Shown piece by piece: positions 27,906 through 36,868 of a DNA stretch of 53,399 nucleotides. The translations under genes and the position numbers were made by a program. Below the pieces are notes generated by a model. It was not told the origin of the DNA. It did no database searches and worked only from the letters and a program-made list of their open reading frames with translations. Within the stretch, counting starts at the first letter, position 1; each line of letters starts with the position of its first letter. Source of the stretch: Bacteroidales bacterium (lineage in GTDB: Bacteria; Bacteroidota; Bacteroidia; Bacteroidales; ML635J-15); the NCBI GenBank assembly GCA_028686735.1, contig JAQUBO010000004.1, positions 1 to 53,399 on the forward strand. The letters are read 5' to 3'.

Positions 27906-27953
27906 AAAAACCTGTTAGCAAGCATTTCATAGAAACTTGATAGCAGGTTTTTT
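27906..27953 (+). terminator. Terminator after tRNA-Arg
   Basis: AAAAACCTG pairs with CAGGTTTTT (27944-27952), with inner CAAG/CTTG pairing, followed by a T-run. It is 18 bp after the tRNA 3' end. Confidence 0.75.
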
Positions 27954-28275
27954 ATATTGAGACATACGCATCAAAGACCCTTTTTCGGCTTCTTTATCCA
28001 TATTTTTAAAATCATTTATTATTATTTTGGGATTCCAATCTGCTGTTTTGTCTAATCTATTTTATTTTTGCGGTTCTAGTTGCCATAGTTGTTATGCTTT
28101 GTTTTTACAACGGCAAAATTTGAGAAAAAATTTAATCAAAAAGAAACATCTTTATCCATCATAAACCAAGCATTATTAAAAATTACTATAGCAATTATAA
28201 TCTAAAGAATTATGACAGGCAACTTAGATTTTTCTTTTGTCATAATTTTGGTTTTACTTTTTAAATCTTAATATT

Positions 28276-28398
28276 TTATCCAAATTTGCTTATCGGCTCA
28301 TTATACTCAACACAAGCCCTACAAATTGCATCCGTATAAGCACCTCTACAATATTCTTCTGCAATAATTAAACAATCTGCATAAGTTATATTAAACAT
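28276..28398 (-). CDS. Possible 40-aa Cys-rich small ORF
   Basis: Begins MFNITYADCLIIAEEYCRG and ends NEPISKFG; four Cys residues occur within 24 residues, two as CRAC. It may be a remnant of a larger gene or a true small protein. There is no recognisable promoter or homologue by eye, so this is tentative. Confidence 0.25.
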   Translation of the reverse strand: MFNITYADCLIIAEEYCRGAYTDAICRACVEYNEPISKFG

Positions 28399-28576
28399 AA
28401 AATCAATTAGAGCCACTATACATGCTGCTTAACTTTAAAACATCAAGCAAACAACAACAAAACAATTACGCACAAATTTATCACAATTAAATTGTGTTTT
28501 AATTTAAAATGATTCTAAATTAGAGCGATATTATTATTAAATGTTGTTTAACAATATAAAACCATAACAAAAATTT

Positions 28577-28584
28577 TACTTTTG
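28577..28584 (+). promoter_or_regulatory. -7 element upstream of rseC-rnf
   Basis: TACTTTTG fits TAnnTTTG, 24 bp before the rseC ATG at 28609. A matching TTTG at the right distance is not clear (nearest TTG at 28544). Confidence 0.35.
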
Positions 28585-28608
28585 TAAGTGTTTTTTCAAA
28601 GGATTGTT

Positions 28609-29031
28609 ATGAGTAAAGACTCGACTATTGAACATAAGGGTGTTGTAGCAGATATTAAAAGCAATGCTATTTTAGTAGATTTAGTTGTTCAATCGGCATG
28701 TGCTGCATGTCATGCAAAATCAGTTTGTGGAATAGATTCATCTCTAAAAACAATAGAGGTAAAAACTGATAACAAAACATTTAATATAGGAGATAAAGTT
28801 AAAGTAATAATGCGTTCATCTCTTGGTATGAAGGCACTATTTCTTGGATATGTTCTGCCTTGTTTAGTAGTGCTTGCAACATTATTAATACTAGTATTTT
28901 TAAATGTATCAGAAGGTTTAGCTGGTTTGTCATCGCTTCTAATTTTAGGTCCTTACTACTTCCTATTATATCTTTCAAAAGACAAAATAAAAAGAGAATT
29001 TAATTTCGATATAGAGAAACTTAATTACTAA
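28609..29031 (+). CDS. rseC: RseC/SoxR-reducing-system family membrane protein
   Basis: Start chosen at ATG 28609 (MSKDSTIEHKGVV), giving 140 aa; a GTG at 28588 is in frame but less likely. The N-terminal part has the Cys cluster SACAACHAKSVCGI, then two membrane helices (LFLGYVLPCLVVLATLLILV and the following GLAGLSSLLILGPYYF). RseC homologues accompany rnf operons in many bacteria and take part in electron delivery to SoxR in E. coli. It is the first gene of rseC-rnfBCDGEA, 3 bp before rnfB. Confidence 0.9.
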   Translation: MSKDSTIEHKGVVADIKSNAILVDLVVQSACAACHAKSVCGIDSSLKTIEVKTDNKTFNIGDKVKVIMRSSLGMKALFLGYVLPCLVVLATLLILVFLNVSEGLAGLSSLLILGPYYFLLYLSKDKIKREFNFDIEKLNY

Positions 29032-29034
29032 ATT

Positions 29035-29898
29035 ATGGATATTATTCTAAATACGTTAATAACCCTGAGCGCTTTAGGCGTTGTGCTAGCAGTAATACTT
29101 TTTGTGGTTGCCCAAAAGTTTAAAGTTATCGAAGATCCACGAATAGACGAAGTTGAGGCTTGCACTCCCGGTGCTAATTGTGGTGGTTGCGGATATCCTG
29201 GCTGTCGAGGATTTGCCGAAGCATGCGTTAAAGCAGAAACTCTTGATGGGATGTTTTGTCCTGCTGGCGGAAACGAAGTAATGAAAGGAATAGCCGAAGT
29301 TTTAGGTCTAACAGCCGAAGAAAAAGAGCAGCAAATTGCAGTTGTAAGGTGTAATGGGTCGAACGATAAACGTCGAAAAACATCTATATATGAAGGAGCA
29401 TTGTCTTGTGCAGTTTCTGCTGCATTATTTGGTGGTGATACCGACTGTTCTTATGGATGTCTTGGATTAGGAGATTGTGTTGAAGCTTGTACTTTTGATG
29501 CCATCCATATTGATGAAGAATCTGGATTACCAATTGTTGACGAGGATAATTGCACAGCCTGTGGTGCTTGTGTAACTGCATGCCCAAAAGATATTATTGA
29601 ATTAAGAAATAAAGGAAAAAAGAGTCGTAGAATCTACGTCTCATGCGTTAATCACGATAAAGGAGCTCCCGCAAAAAGAGCTTGCGACTCAGCTTGTATT
29701 GCATGTAATAAATGTGTAAAAGTTTGTCCTTTCGATGCAATTGTTGTAGAAAACTTCTGTGCATACATAGACTACGAAAAATGTAAACTTTGTCGAAAAT
29801 GTGTCGAAGTATGTCCTACAGGTGCTATTTTGGAATTAAATTTTCCACCACGTAAAGAAAAAGTAGAAAAAAAAGAAACCAGCGAAATAGAAAATTAA
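29035..29898 (+). CDS. rnfB: Rnf complex subunit B (multi-cluster ferredoxin subunit)
   Basis: A 287-aa protein. One N-terminal membrane anchor (LNTLITLSALGVVLAVILFV) is followed by the 4Fe-4S domain CTPGANCGGCGYPGC, then four ferredoxin-like Cys sets: CLGLGDCVEACTFDAI, CTACGACVTACPKDI, CIACNKCVKVCPFDAI and CKLCRKCVEVCPTGAI. That is about five clusters, more than in the short E. coli RsxB, and similar to acetogen and Bacteroides RnfB. It takes electrons from reduced ferredoxin and passes them into the Na+/H+-pumping complex. Confidence 0.95.
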   Translation: MDIILNTLITLSALGVVLAVILFVVAQKFKVIEDPRIDEVEACTPGANCGGCGYPGCRGFAEACVKAETLDGMFCPAGGNEVMKGIAEVLGLTAEEKEQQIAVVRCNGSNDKRRKTSIYEGALSCAVSAALFGGDTDCSYGCLGLGDCVEACTFDAIHIDEESGLPIVDEDNCTACGACVTACPKDIIELRNKGKKSRRIYVSCVNHDKGAPAKRACDSACIACNKCVKVCPFDAIVVENFCAYIDYEKCKLCRKCVEVCPTGAILELNFPPRKEKVEKKETSEIEN

Positions 29899-29930
29899 AC
29901 GAATAAACTAAATTAATAGGAGATATAACA

Positions 29931-31262
29931 GTGTTAAAAACTTTTCCAAAAGGCGGTGTACATCCTCAAGAGAACAAATTCTCATCAGGAAAACCCATCG
30001 AAACCATCGAATTACCAAAACAGGTAAGCATTCCTATTGCTCAACATATTGGAGCACCAGCAGAAGCTGTTGTTAAAAAAGGAGATCAAGTAAAAGTTGG
30101 CCAAATAATTGCTAAAAGTGGTGGTTTTGTTTCTACAAATATTCACTCATCAGTATCGGGAACAGTCTTAAAAATTGATAAGGTACTAGAGACTTCAGGA
30201 TATAAAAAAGACTGTGTCATTATTAATGTGGAAGGCGATGAGTGGTTAGATAGCATTGATAAAACTACCGAGTTAAATTCAAATATTGATATTTCCATTG
30301 ATGAAATCAGAAATAAAGTTTTGGATAACGGAATAGTAGGACTTGGCGGGGCTACTTTTCCAACTCACGTCAAATTATCTGTTCCTCCAGGTAAAACTTG
30401 TGAATATTTAATTATAAATGCTGTTGAGTGCGAACCATACCTTACTGCCGATCACCAACTTATGCTAGAAAAAGCAGATGAGATAATGGTGGGCAGCCAA
30501 TTAATACAAAAGGCAATTGGTGCTGCTAAAATACTTATCGGTATTGAAAATAATAAGCCTGACGCAATAACATTAATGAGCGAAGTCGCCAAAAAATATA
30601 AAAACATTGAAGTGCATCCACTAAAAGTGATGTATCCTCAAGGAGGCGAAAAACAACTTATTAAAGCTCTTATCAACCGAGAAGTTCCATCGGGAGGGCT
30701 TCCTATACATGTTGGGTGCGTTGTACAAAATGTAGGAACCGCATTTGCAACTTATGAAGCCGTACAAAAAAACAAACCATTATTTGAGAGAGTCGTTACA
30801 GTTACAGGAAAATCAGTATCAAAACCTTGTAATATCTTAACAAGAATTGGCACACCTACAATTGAGCTTATCGAAGCAGCAGGAGGATTGCCCGAAGATA
30901 CAGGAAAAGTAATCAGTGGCGGTCCAATGATGGGAAAAGCTCTTAGCACAATTACCACTCCTATTACAAAAGGCACATCAGGAGTCCTCATTATTCCTGC
31001 TAAAGCATCTTCACGACCAGAAACATATAATTGCATTAGATGTGGGCGTTGTATGTCGGTTTGTCCAATGGGATTAGAACCATACAAACTTAAAAACATG
31101 ACTGTTGTAAAAATGTACGAAGACTTACAAACAGAAAGAGTTTTGGATTGTATCGAATGCGGCTCATGCGCTTACACATGTCCAGCAGGTGTTCCGCTAT
31201 TAGACTATATAAGATTAGGAAAAGCAAATTTGAATAAAATATTAAGATCTAAAAAATCATAA
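29931..31262 (+). CDS. rnfC: Rnf complex subunit C (NADH-side Fe-S/FMN subunit)
   Basis: A 443-aa protein. It starts at GTG 29931, preceded by TAGGAGATATAACA, an unusually good Shine-Dalgarno for this window that supports the non-ATG start. Motifs: GLGGATFPTHVK, the NADH/FMN-binding region; VECEPYLTADHQLM; and two 4Fe-4S motifs, CIRCGRCMSVCPMGL and CIECGSCAYTCPAGV, near the C-terminus. It lacks the long Ala/Lys-rich C-terminal tail of E. coli RsxC. It reduces NAD+ at the cytoplasmic face. Confidence 0.95.
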   Translation: MLKTFPKGGVHPQENKFSSGKPIETIELPKQVSIPIAQHIGAPAEAVVKKGDQVKVGQIIAKSGGFVSTNIHSSVSGTVLKIDKVLETSGYKKDCVIINVEGDEWLDSIDKTTELNSNIDISIDEIRNKVLDNGIVGLGGATFPTHVKLSVPPGKTCEYLIINAVECEPYLTADHQLMLEKADEIMVGSQLIQKAIGAAKILIGIENNKPDAITLMSEVAKKYKNIEVHPLKVMYPQGGEKQLIKALINREVPSGGLPIHVGCVVQNVGTAFATYEAVQKNKPLFERVVTVTGKSVSKPCNILTRIGTPTIELIEAAGGLPEDTGKVISGGPMMGKALSTITTPITKGTSGVLIIPAKASSRPETYNCIRCGRCMSVCPMGLEPYKLKNMTVVKMYEDLQTERVLDCIECGSCAYTCPAGVPLLDYIRLGKANLNKILRSKKS

Positions 31263-31266
31263 AACA

Positions 31267-32271
31267 ATGGCTACTAACAAGTTAACAGTTTCAATGTCTC
31301 CTCATGATTATGGAAAAGATTCCGTAAAAAAAATCATGTACGGAGTCATTATTGCAATGATACCCGCTTTACTGGTATCTGTTTATTATTTTGGTTTCGA
31401 TGCCATTAAAGTTAATCTAATTGCTATAGCGTCATGTGTATTTTTTGAATGGCTATTTCAAAAAGTTTTTATTAAAGGTAAACTAACGGTCAACGATGGC
31501 TCTGCAATTGTAACAGGAATGCTACTTGCCTTTAATGTCCCAGCAAATCTACCTTGGTGGATTATTGTTATTGGTGCTTTAGTGGCAATAGGAATTGGTA
31601 AAATGTCTTTTGGTGGATTAGGTAATAATCCTTTTAACCCAGCACTAGTAGGTCGAGTTTTTCTACTAATATCCTTTCCTGTGCAAATGACATCGTGGCC
31701 AAAAGTCTCGGTTCTAAATTTTGCTATGACAGATGCTCAAACAGGTGCAACTCCTTTAGCAATTATGAAAGAAGGTTTAAAAAATGGTGAATCTTACTCG
31801 TCAATTATGAACTCTATGCCACATGAATATGCCGATATGTTTATGGGAAATATTGGAGGCTCCCTTGGAGAGATATCGGCTGTCGCTCTTATTTTAGGAG
31901 GTTTATTTATGTTATTCCGTAAAATAATTACATGGCATATTCCTGTATCAGTTATCGGTACTGTAGCTATTTTCTCGGCGATACTTTACGGAATTAATCC
32001 CGAAACCTATGCTAGTCCGGTTTTTCATCTGCTTACAGGTGGTTTAATGTTAGGAGCAATTTTTATGGCAACTGATATGGTTACATCACCCATGACACCG
32101 AAAGGAATGCTAATTTACGGGGTGGGAATTGGAGTTATTACTGTTCTCATAAGAGTTTGGGGAGCATATCCTGAAGGTATATCCTTCGCTATTCTTATAA
32201 TGAACTCAGTTGTACCACTTATTAATAATTGGCTGAAACCAAAAAGATTTGGAGAAACCATTAAAAAATAA
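31267..32271 (+). CDS. rnfD: Rnf complex subunit D (membrane flavoprotein)
   Basis: A 334-aa protein with about nine membrane helices. The covalent-FMN site is TGATPLAIMKEG at about residues 159-170, the flavinylated Thr being that of the (S/T)GATPL motif. Conserved FGGLGNNPFNPALVGR and ATDMVTSPMTPKG are present. It forms, with RnfG, RnfE and RnfA, the membrane electron path of the ion pump. It starts 4 bp after rnfC. Confidence 0.95.
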   Translation: MATNKLTVSMSPHDYGKDSVKKIMYGVIIAMIPALLVSVYYFGFDAIKVNLIAIASCVFFEWLFQKVFIKGKLTVNDGSAIVTGMLLAFNVPANLPWWIIVIGALVAIGIGKMSFGGLGNNPFNPALVGRVFLLISFPVQMTSWPKVSVLNFAMTDAQTGATPLAIMKEGLKNGESYSSIMNSMPHEYADMFMGNIGGSLGEISAVALILGGLFMLFRKIITWHIPVSVIGTVAIFSAILYGINPETYASPVFHLLTGGLMLGAIFMATDMVTSPMTPKGMLIYGVGIGVITVLIRVWGAYPEGISFAILIMNSVVPLINNWLKPKRFGETIKK

Positions 32272-32276
32272 TTATC

Positions 32277-32945
32277 ATGGCAAAGAAAGAAAGTACATTT
32301 TTAAATATGACGCTCACTCTGTTTATCATTACGGCAGTTGCATCAGTCGCTCTTGGATACGTTTATAATATCACAAAAGAGCCTATCCAAAAAGCAAAAG
32401 ATGAAAAACTAAAAAATGCAATAAATATTGTTGTTCCAGATGCAGATAAGGGTACAATCGAAACGGAGACAATTGAAATAGAAGGAAAAGATATCTATAT
32501 TTATACAGTAAGTATTGATGATAAAACAATTGGAACCGCAATTAATTCGTTTTCTAACGATGGCTTTGGTGGTTTAGTTAGAGTAATGGTTGGTTTTGAT
32601 GCAGATGGCAAAATAATCGATTCCGATGTCCTTGAACATAAAGAAACACCAGGACTGGGAGATAAGTCTAGCAAGTCGGTAAACAATTGGAACGAACAGT
32701 TTAAAGGTCTAGATATATCTACAATGAAAGACCAAACCCTCAAAGTAAGTAAAGATGGCGGAGAGGTTGATGCAATAACTGCTGCAACTATTACTTCGAG
32801 AGCATACTGTGATGCTATACAGAGAGCTTGGACAGTATATATGGAAACTATTGACGGCAATTCTCAAGAAAAAGAAACTGCCGAAACAGAAATAATTGAG
32901 GAAAATATTGTTGAACCAAATGAAGGAGGAAACGATAATGAATAA
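32277..32945 (+). CDS. rnfG: Rnf complex subunit G (covalent FMN subunit)
   Basis: A 222-aa protein with one N-terminal membrane helix and a periplasmic FMN-binding domain. The flavin motif is [17 protein letters not shown], where SGATxT of most homologues reads TAATIT; the acceptor Thr is kept. The C-terminal tail (about 200-222) is acidic ([17 protein letters not shown]). Needs the flavin transferase ApbE, which is not in this window. Its stop overlaps the rnfE start. Confidence 0.93.
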   Translation: MAKKESTFLNMTLTLFIITAVASVALGYVYNITKEPIQKAKDEKLKNAINIVVPDADKGTIETETIEIEGKDIYIYTVSIDDKTIGTAINSFSNDGFGGLVRVMVGFDADGKIIDSDVLEHKETPGLGDKSSKSVNNWNEQFKGLDISTMKDQTLKVSKDGGEVDAITAATITSRAYCDAIQRAWTVYMETIDGNSQEKETAETEIIEENIVEPNEGGNDNE

Positions 32946-33558
32946 CTTAAAAAACTTTACAAAAGGATTTTTTAAAGAAAATCCAGTTTTTATCTTGCTT
33001 TTAGGATTATGTCCTACTTTGGGCGTTACAACCTCAGCAATAAACGGACTTGGAATGGGTCTGGCAACTACCTTTGTACTAATTGGATCGAATGTCGTTA
33101 TCGCTATAATCAAAGGATTTATTCCTGACAAAGTAAGAATTCCTGCATTTATTGTAGTAATAGCTTCATTTGTAACAATTATCGATCTCGTAATGTCGGC
33201 TTATGTACCAGCACTTTACGAATCCTTAGGATTATTTATACCCTTAATAGTTGTAAACTGCATTGTACTTGGACGTGCAGAAGCATTTGCCTCAAAAAAT
33301 ACAGTTTTCTCATCATTAATAGATGGCTTAGGCATGGGATTAGGTTTTGCCTTTGCTCTAACTCTATTGGGAGGACTAAGAGAGATTCTTGGCAGTATTG
33401 CGATCTTTAATTGGAAAATTTTTGAAGGGATTGCTCATTTAATTAATCCTGAAACTGATTATACTCAGCCTGATGGGATATTAGTGTTTGTACTTGCTCC
33501 CGGGGCTTTTTTCGGTTTAGCATACCTCATCGTTTTAATGAAAAAAATAAGCAAATAA
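32938..33558 (+). CDS. rnfE: Rnf complex subunit E
   Basis: Start set at ATG 32938 ([12 protein letters not shown]), inside the last codons of rnfG and preceded by GGAGGAAACGATA, a clear Shine-Dalgarno; an upstream in-frame start at 32896 would overlap rnfG by 50 bp. 206 aa with six membrane helices. Conserved [19 protein letters not shown] and [17 protein letters not shown] contain the Cys residues that hold the membrane-embedded Fe-S cluster together with RnfA. Confidence 0.94.
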   Translation: MNNLKNFTKGFFKENPVFILLLGLCPTLGVTTSAINGLGMGLATTFVLIGSNVVIAIIKGFIPDKVRIPAFIVVIASFVTIIDLVMSAYVPALYESLGLFIPLIVVNCIVLGRAEAFASKNTVFSSLIDGLGMGLGFAFALTLLGGLREILGSIAIFNWKIFEGIAHLINPETDYTQPDGILVFVLAPGAFFGLAYLIVLMKKISK

Positions 33559-33580
33559 GTAATTTGAAAAAATAAAAATT

Positions 33581-34153
33581 ATGGAATACATTTTAATAAT
33601 AATCGGAGCTATATTTGTTAATAATATTGTACTAGCACAATTTCTCGGGATATGTCCATTTCTTGGAGTGTCGGGAAAAGTAAAAACTGCTGCAGGTATG
33701 GGTGGAGCTGTGCTTTTTGTAATGACCTTAGCTACTATCGTTACTTGGCTTATTTACACTTATATATTGTCTAAATTTGGGATAGAATATATGCGGACAA
33801 TTGCATTTATTCTAGTCATTGCCTCACTTGTACAGATGGTAGAAATAATTCTTAAAAAAATAAGCCCTTCATTATATCAAGCTTTAGGAGTGTTTTTACC
33901 ACTTATAACAACTAACTGTGCGATTCTTGGTGTTGCAATTCTCGTAATTGATAAAGATTATAATCTCACTTCTAGTGTTGTTTATGCTGTTGGAACAGCT
34001 TTAGGTTTTTTATTAGCTCTGGTAATTTTTGCTGGACTACGAGAACACATAGAGAAACTTCCTATTCCTAAAGCAATGCAAGGTGTCCCAGCAGCGTTAG
34101 TTATGGCCGGTATTTTGGCTCTTGCTTTTATGGGATTTTCAGGTTTAGTTTAA
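33581..34153 (+). CDS. rnfA: Rnf complex subunit A
   Basis: A 190-aa protein with six membrane helices, homologous to RnfE. Conserved NNIVLAQFLGICPFLGVS and PLITTNCAILGVA carry the two Cys residues of the shared intramembrane cluster. It is the last gene of the operon. The complex couples ferredoxin:NAD+ oxidoreduction to ion export, fitting an anaerobic or facultative lifestyle. Only about 30 bp separate it from the convergent miaA gene. Confidence 0.95.
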   Translation: MEYILIIIGAIFVNNIVLAQFLGICPFLGVSGKVKTAAGMGGAVLFVMTLATIVTWLIYTYILSKFGIEYMRTIAFILVIASLVQMVEIILKKISPSLYQALGVFLPLITTNCAILGVAILVIDKDYNLTSSVVYAVGTALGFLLALVIFAGLREHIEKLPIPKAMQGVPAALVMAGILALAFMGFSGLV

Positions 34154-34183
34154 AAACAAATCTAAAAATATAAGTTCAAACTA

Positions 34184-35116
34184 TTACGATAATTTAACTA
34201 TTCCCGCAATCTTTATTATTTCAGCAAGTTTCTCTTCTAAATCAAGATTTCCATCTATCCAATGGATTATTGTTCCTTCTTTTTCCATCTTGCGAAACCA
34301 AGTCATTTGTCTTTTAGCAAATTGATGAATAGCAATGTTGAGTTTTGTAAATAGCTCCTCATAAGTGATTTTGTTTAAAAGGTACCAGCTTAAAAACTTA
34401 TACTCCAAACCATAATACTCCATATCCTGATGCGAAACACCAGCATCAATCAGGCTTTTTGCCTCATCTATCATTCCATTTTCTAATCTATATTTAAGAC
34501 GTTCTGTTATTCTTGCACGGCGTTGATCTCGATCAAAATGTATCCCAAAAATTATCGGATTGATTTCTGGAACCTTCTCTTCTTTCAAATTATTCGTTTC
34601 ATAAAATTCTGATATCTCTATTGCACGAATTGCCCTTTTGGGAGTATCTAAATCACTACGATTATGCATTTTTTTAAATGATTTGAGAATAACTTCAAGT
34701 TCGCCAACACTTTTATTCTCTAGCTCTTTACGTAAACTCTCATTAACAGGAACATGAATTAAACGATAATTCTTAAGAACAGACTCAATATACAGACCAG
34801 TTCCTCCGCATAATATAGCATTATTCCCACGTGAATTTATATCATCAAAAACACGAAAAAAGTCCTTTTGAAATTCATAAACATTATATTTATACCCTGC
34901 ATCAACAATGTCTATTAGATGTTGAGGTACTACCTTTCCATGCACAACATACTCTTCTAAATCTTTTCCAGTACCAATGTCCATTCCACGATAAACCTGC
35001 CTACTGTCAGCACTAATAATCTCACCATTAATTTTATTAGCAAGACTTGAAGCAACAGCAGTTTTTCCTCCAGCAGTAGCACCAGTTATAACAATTAGAT
35101 TATATTTTGTTAGCAT
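34184..35116 (-). CDS. miaA: tRNA dimethylallyltransferase (MiaA family)
   Basis: A 310-aa protein, standard MiaA length. It transfers dimethylallyl to N6 of A37 in tRNAs reading UNN codons. The P-loop is GATAGGKT (residues 12-19), where most MiaA have GPTxxGKT. ISADSRQVYRGMDIGTGK follows, with GGTGLYIESVLKNY and PKRAIRAIE. The substrate-tunnel segment is kept (YYGLEYKFLSWYLL). The loss of the P-loop Pro and the divergent middle suggest it could be a second, lineage-specific MiaA paralogue rather than the only copy. Confidence 0.88.
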   Translation of the reverse strand: MLTKYNLIVITGATAGGKTAVASSLANKINGEIISADSRQVYRGMDIGTGKDLEEYVVHGKVVPQHLIDIVDAGYKYNVYEFQKDFFRVFDDINSRGNNAILCGGTGLYIESVLKNYRLIHVPVNESLRKELENKSVGELEVILKSFKKMHNRSDLDTPKRAIRAIEISEFYETNNLKEEKVPEINPIIFGIHFDRDQRRARITERLKYRLENGMIDEAKSLIDAGVSHQDMEYYGLEYKFLSWYLLNKITYEELFTKLNIAIHQFAKRQMTWFRKMEKEGTIIHWIDGNLDLEEKLAEIIKIAGIVKLS

Positions 35117-35186
35117 CTTTCAAGTTTTAAATGCCATAAAAATAGAAAAAATAAACTACTTTTGTAAAAGCTCAAAAATAATATAC

Positions 35187-35756
35187 ATGAATATAAAAAA
35201 TATAACTAATAATTTTGTAAAAATCATTCTCAGCCCTCCATTAGGTTGGAAAAAATCTAATTTTACCGATTTAACATACAAAAAGCTTCTTTTCCCTTTG
35301 TTAACAGGGGTTTTAGGGCTTACATTTATATCTCGTATAGTTGGAAAATCGCTAGCTTATCTATCAGCCTCAAGCATTCAAAACATAATCACTTATGCTT
35401 CTCTTAGTCTAATTGTTGATTTCGTGTTTTTTATTAGTCTTGTGTTAGCTATTAACGAGCTACTACCATTTTATGATACAAAGAAAGACAAAACCAAAGT
35501 TGGTATTTTAATGCTAGCAACTATTTCTCCCTTTTATTCTGTAATAATTGTTTTAAATATTTTTCCAAGCTTATTTTTCTTAGGAATAGTATCATTATAC
35601 AGTTTCTATATCTTATTTTGGGGGATCAGGAATTTTTTAAATATTAAGAAAGACAAAGAAATTATTTTTTTTATAATAAATATATTACTAATAGTTGGAA
35701 TTTACTTAATTCTTCATTTTGCAATTATTTATCCATTTTTTGAATTTATAGTTTAG
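35187..35756 (+). CDS. YIP1-family multi-pass membrane protein
   Basis: A 189-aa protein with about five membrane helices and a short amphipathic N-terminus containing ILSPPLGWKKS, the typical start of Bacteroidota YIP1-like proteins. Function not known in bacteria. It ends TAG directly followed by the ATG of smpB, so the two are translationally linked. Confidence 0.75.
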   Translation: MNIKNITNNFVKIILSPPLGWKKSNFTDLTYKKLLFPLLTGVLGLTFISRIVGKSLAYLSASSIQNIITYASLSLIVDFVFFISLVLAINELLPFYDTKKDKTKVGILMLATISPFYSVIIVLNIFPSLFFLGIVSLYSFYILFWGIRNFLNIKKDKEIIFFIINILLIVGIYLILHFAIIYPFFEFIV

Positions 35757-36209
35757 ATGTCTGATAATTTATTTACATATAAGAACAAAAAAGCATTTTA
35801 CCGCTATGAGTTAATTGAAAAATTAACTGCTGGCATAGTATTACTTGGCACCGAAATAAAATCGATACGTGAAGGAAAAATAAATTTTACTGATGCGTAT
35901 TGTGTCTTTCGAGAAGGAGAAATGTGGGCAACAGGAATCCACATCGCCGAATACTCTCTTGGCACATGTAACAATCACGAACCTACACGAGATCGTAAAT
36001 TATTACTAACTTCGAGAGAACTTCGAAAATGGCAAAAAAAAGTAACTGAGAAAGGGTTTACAATTATACCCTATCAACTTACCATTAACAAAAAAGGACT
36101 TGCCAAACTCGATATTGCCTTAGCAAAAGGTAAAAAGTTTTATGATAAACGCGAAGACATAAAAGACAGAGATAATAAAAGAGATTTGGACAGACTAACT
36201 AAATACTAA
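35757..36209 (+). CDS. smpB: SsrA-binding protein SmpB
   Basis: A 150-aa protein of normal length. Signatures: NKKAFYRYELIEKLTAGIVL, LLGTEIKSIREGKINFTDAYC, and the basic C-terminal tail KGKKFYDKREDIKDRDNKRD that enters the mRNA channel. With tmRNA it rescues stalled ribosomes. The ssrA gene itself is not in this window. Confidence 0.96.
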   Translation: MSDNLFTYKNKKAFYRYELIEKLTAGIVLLGTEIKSIREGKINFTDAYCVFREGEMWATGIHIAEYSLGTCNNHEPTRDRKLLLTSRELRKWQKKVTEKGFTIIPYQLTINKKGLAKLDIALAKGKKFYDKREDIKDRDNKRDLDRLTKY

Positions 36210-36210
36210 T

Positions 36211-36840
36211 ATGCTCGTTTATTTAATTATATTCACAATTGTTTCTTACCTTATAGGTTCTTTTAGTTCGGCCGTATGGTATGGAAAATGGTTTTACAAA
36301 ACCGATGTTAGAGAACACGGAAGCAAAAATGCAGGTGCAACCAATACTTTACGGGTATTAGGCTTAAAAGCTGCTTTACCGGTATTTATTACCGATATTC
36401 TAAAAAGTTATCTCGCAGTACAATTAATTTGGTTTGTCCCAGATGTAATAGTTGGATCGGAGCAGTTTTACCAAATAAAACTCTTATTTGGAGTTAGTGC
36501 AGTAATAGGACATATTCTTCCAGTATTTACAGGTTTTAAAGGAGGAAAAGGTGTTGCATCAATGCTTGGACTTATTTTAGCTTTGCACCCTGCCGCTGCT
36601 GGATTAAGCCTCGCCGTATTTATAGTGGTATTTTTATTCTCAAAAATTGTTTCAATATCCTCAATAAGTGCAGCAATAACTTTCCCAGTAATTATCTACA
36701 TACTCGAAAAAAACGAAATAGTAACATTAAGCATATTTTCAGTAGTGGCTGCAATTCTAATTGTTATAACTCACTTAAAAAACATTAAAAGATTGTTAAA
36801 AGGTGAGGAAAAGAAAATACGTTTCAAAAATAATCAGTAA
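36211..36840 (+). CDS. plsY: Glycerol-3-phosphate acyltransferase PlsY
   Basis: A 209-aa inner-membrane protein with about five helices. The three PlsY motifs are seen: GSFSSAVWYGKWFYKTDVRE with GSKNAGATNTLR; HILPVFTGFKGGKGVAS; and a C-terminal region with ITHLKNIKRLLKGEE. It makes lysophosphatidate from acyl-phosphate and glycerol-3-phosphate, the first phospholipid step. It starts 1 bp after smpB. Confidence 0.95.
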   Translation: MLVYLIIFTIVSYLIGSFSSAVWYGKWFYKTDVREHGSKNAGATNTLRVLGLKAALPVFITDILKSYLAVQLIWFVPDVIVGSEQFYQIKLLFGVSAVIGHILPVFTGFKGGKGVASMLGLILALHPAAAGLSLAVFIVVFLFSKIVSISSISAAITFPVIIYILEKNEIVTLSIFSVVAAILIVITHLKNIKRLLKGEEKKIRFKNNQ

Positions 36841-36868
36841 TATTGTAGAAATTACAATTTTTACAATA

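Larger units (their letters stand above)
27954..28587. other. Gene-poor stretch before rseC-rnf
   Basis: About 630 bp with no long ORF on either strand. It holds a possible 40-codon minus-strand ORF (28276-28398, listed separately) and, at its end, the likely rnf promoter. No RNA family recognised. Confidence 0.5.
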
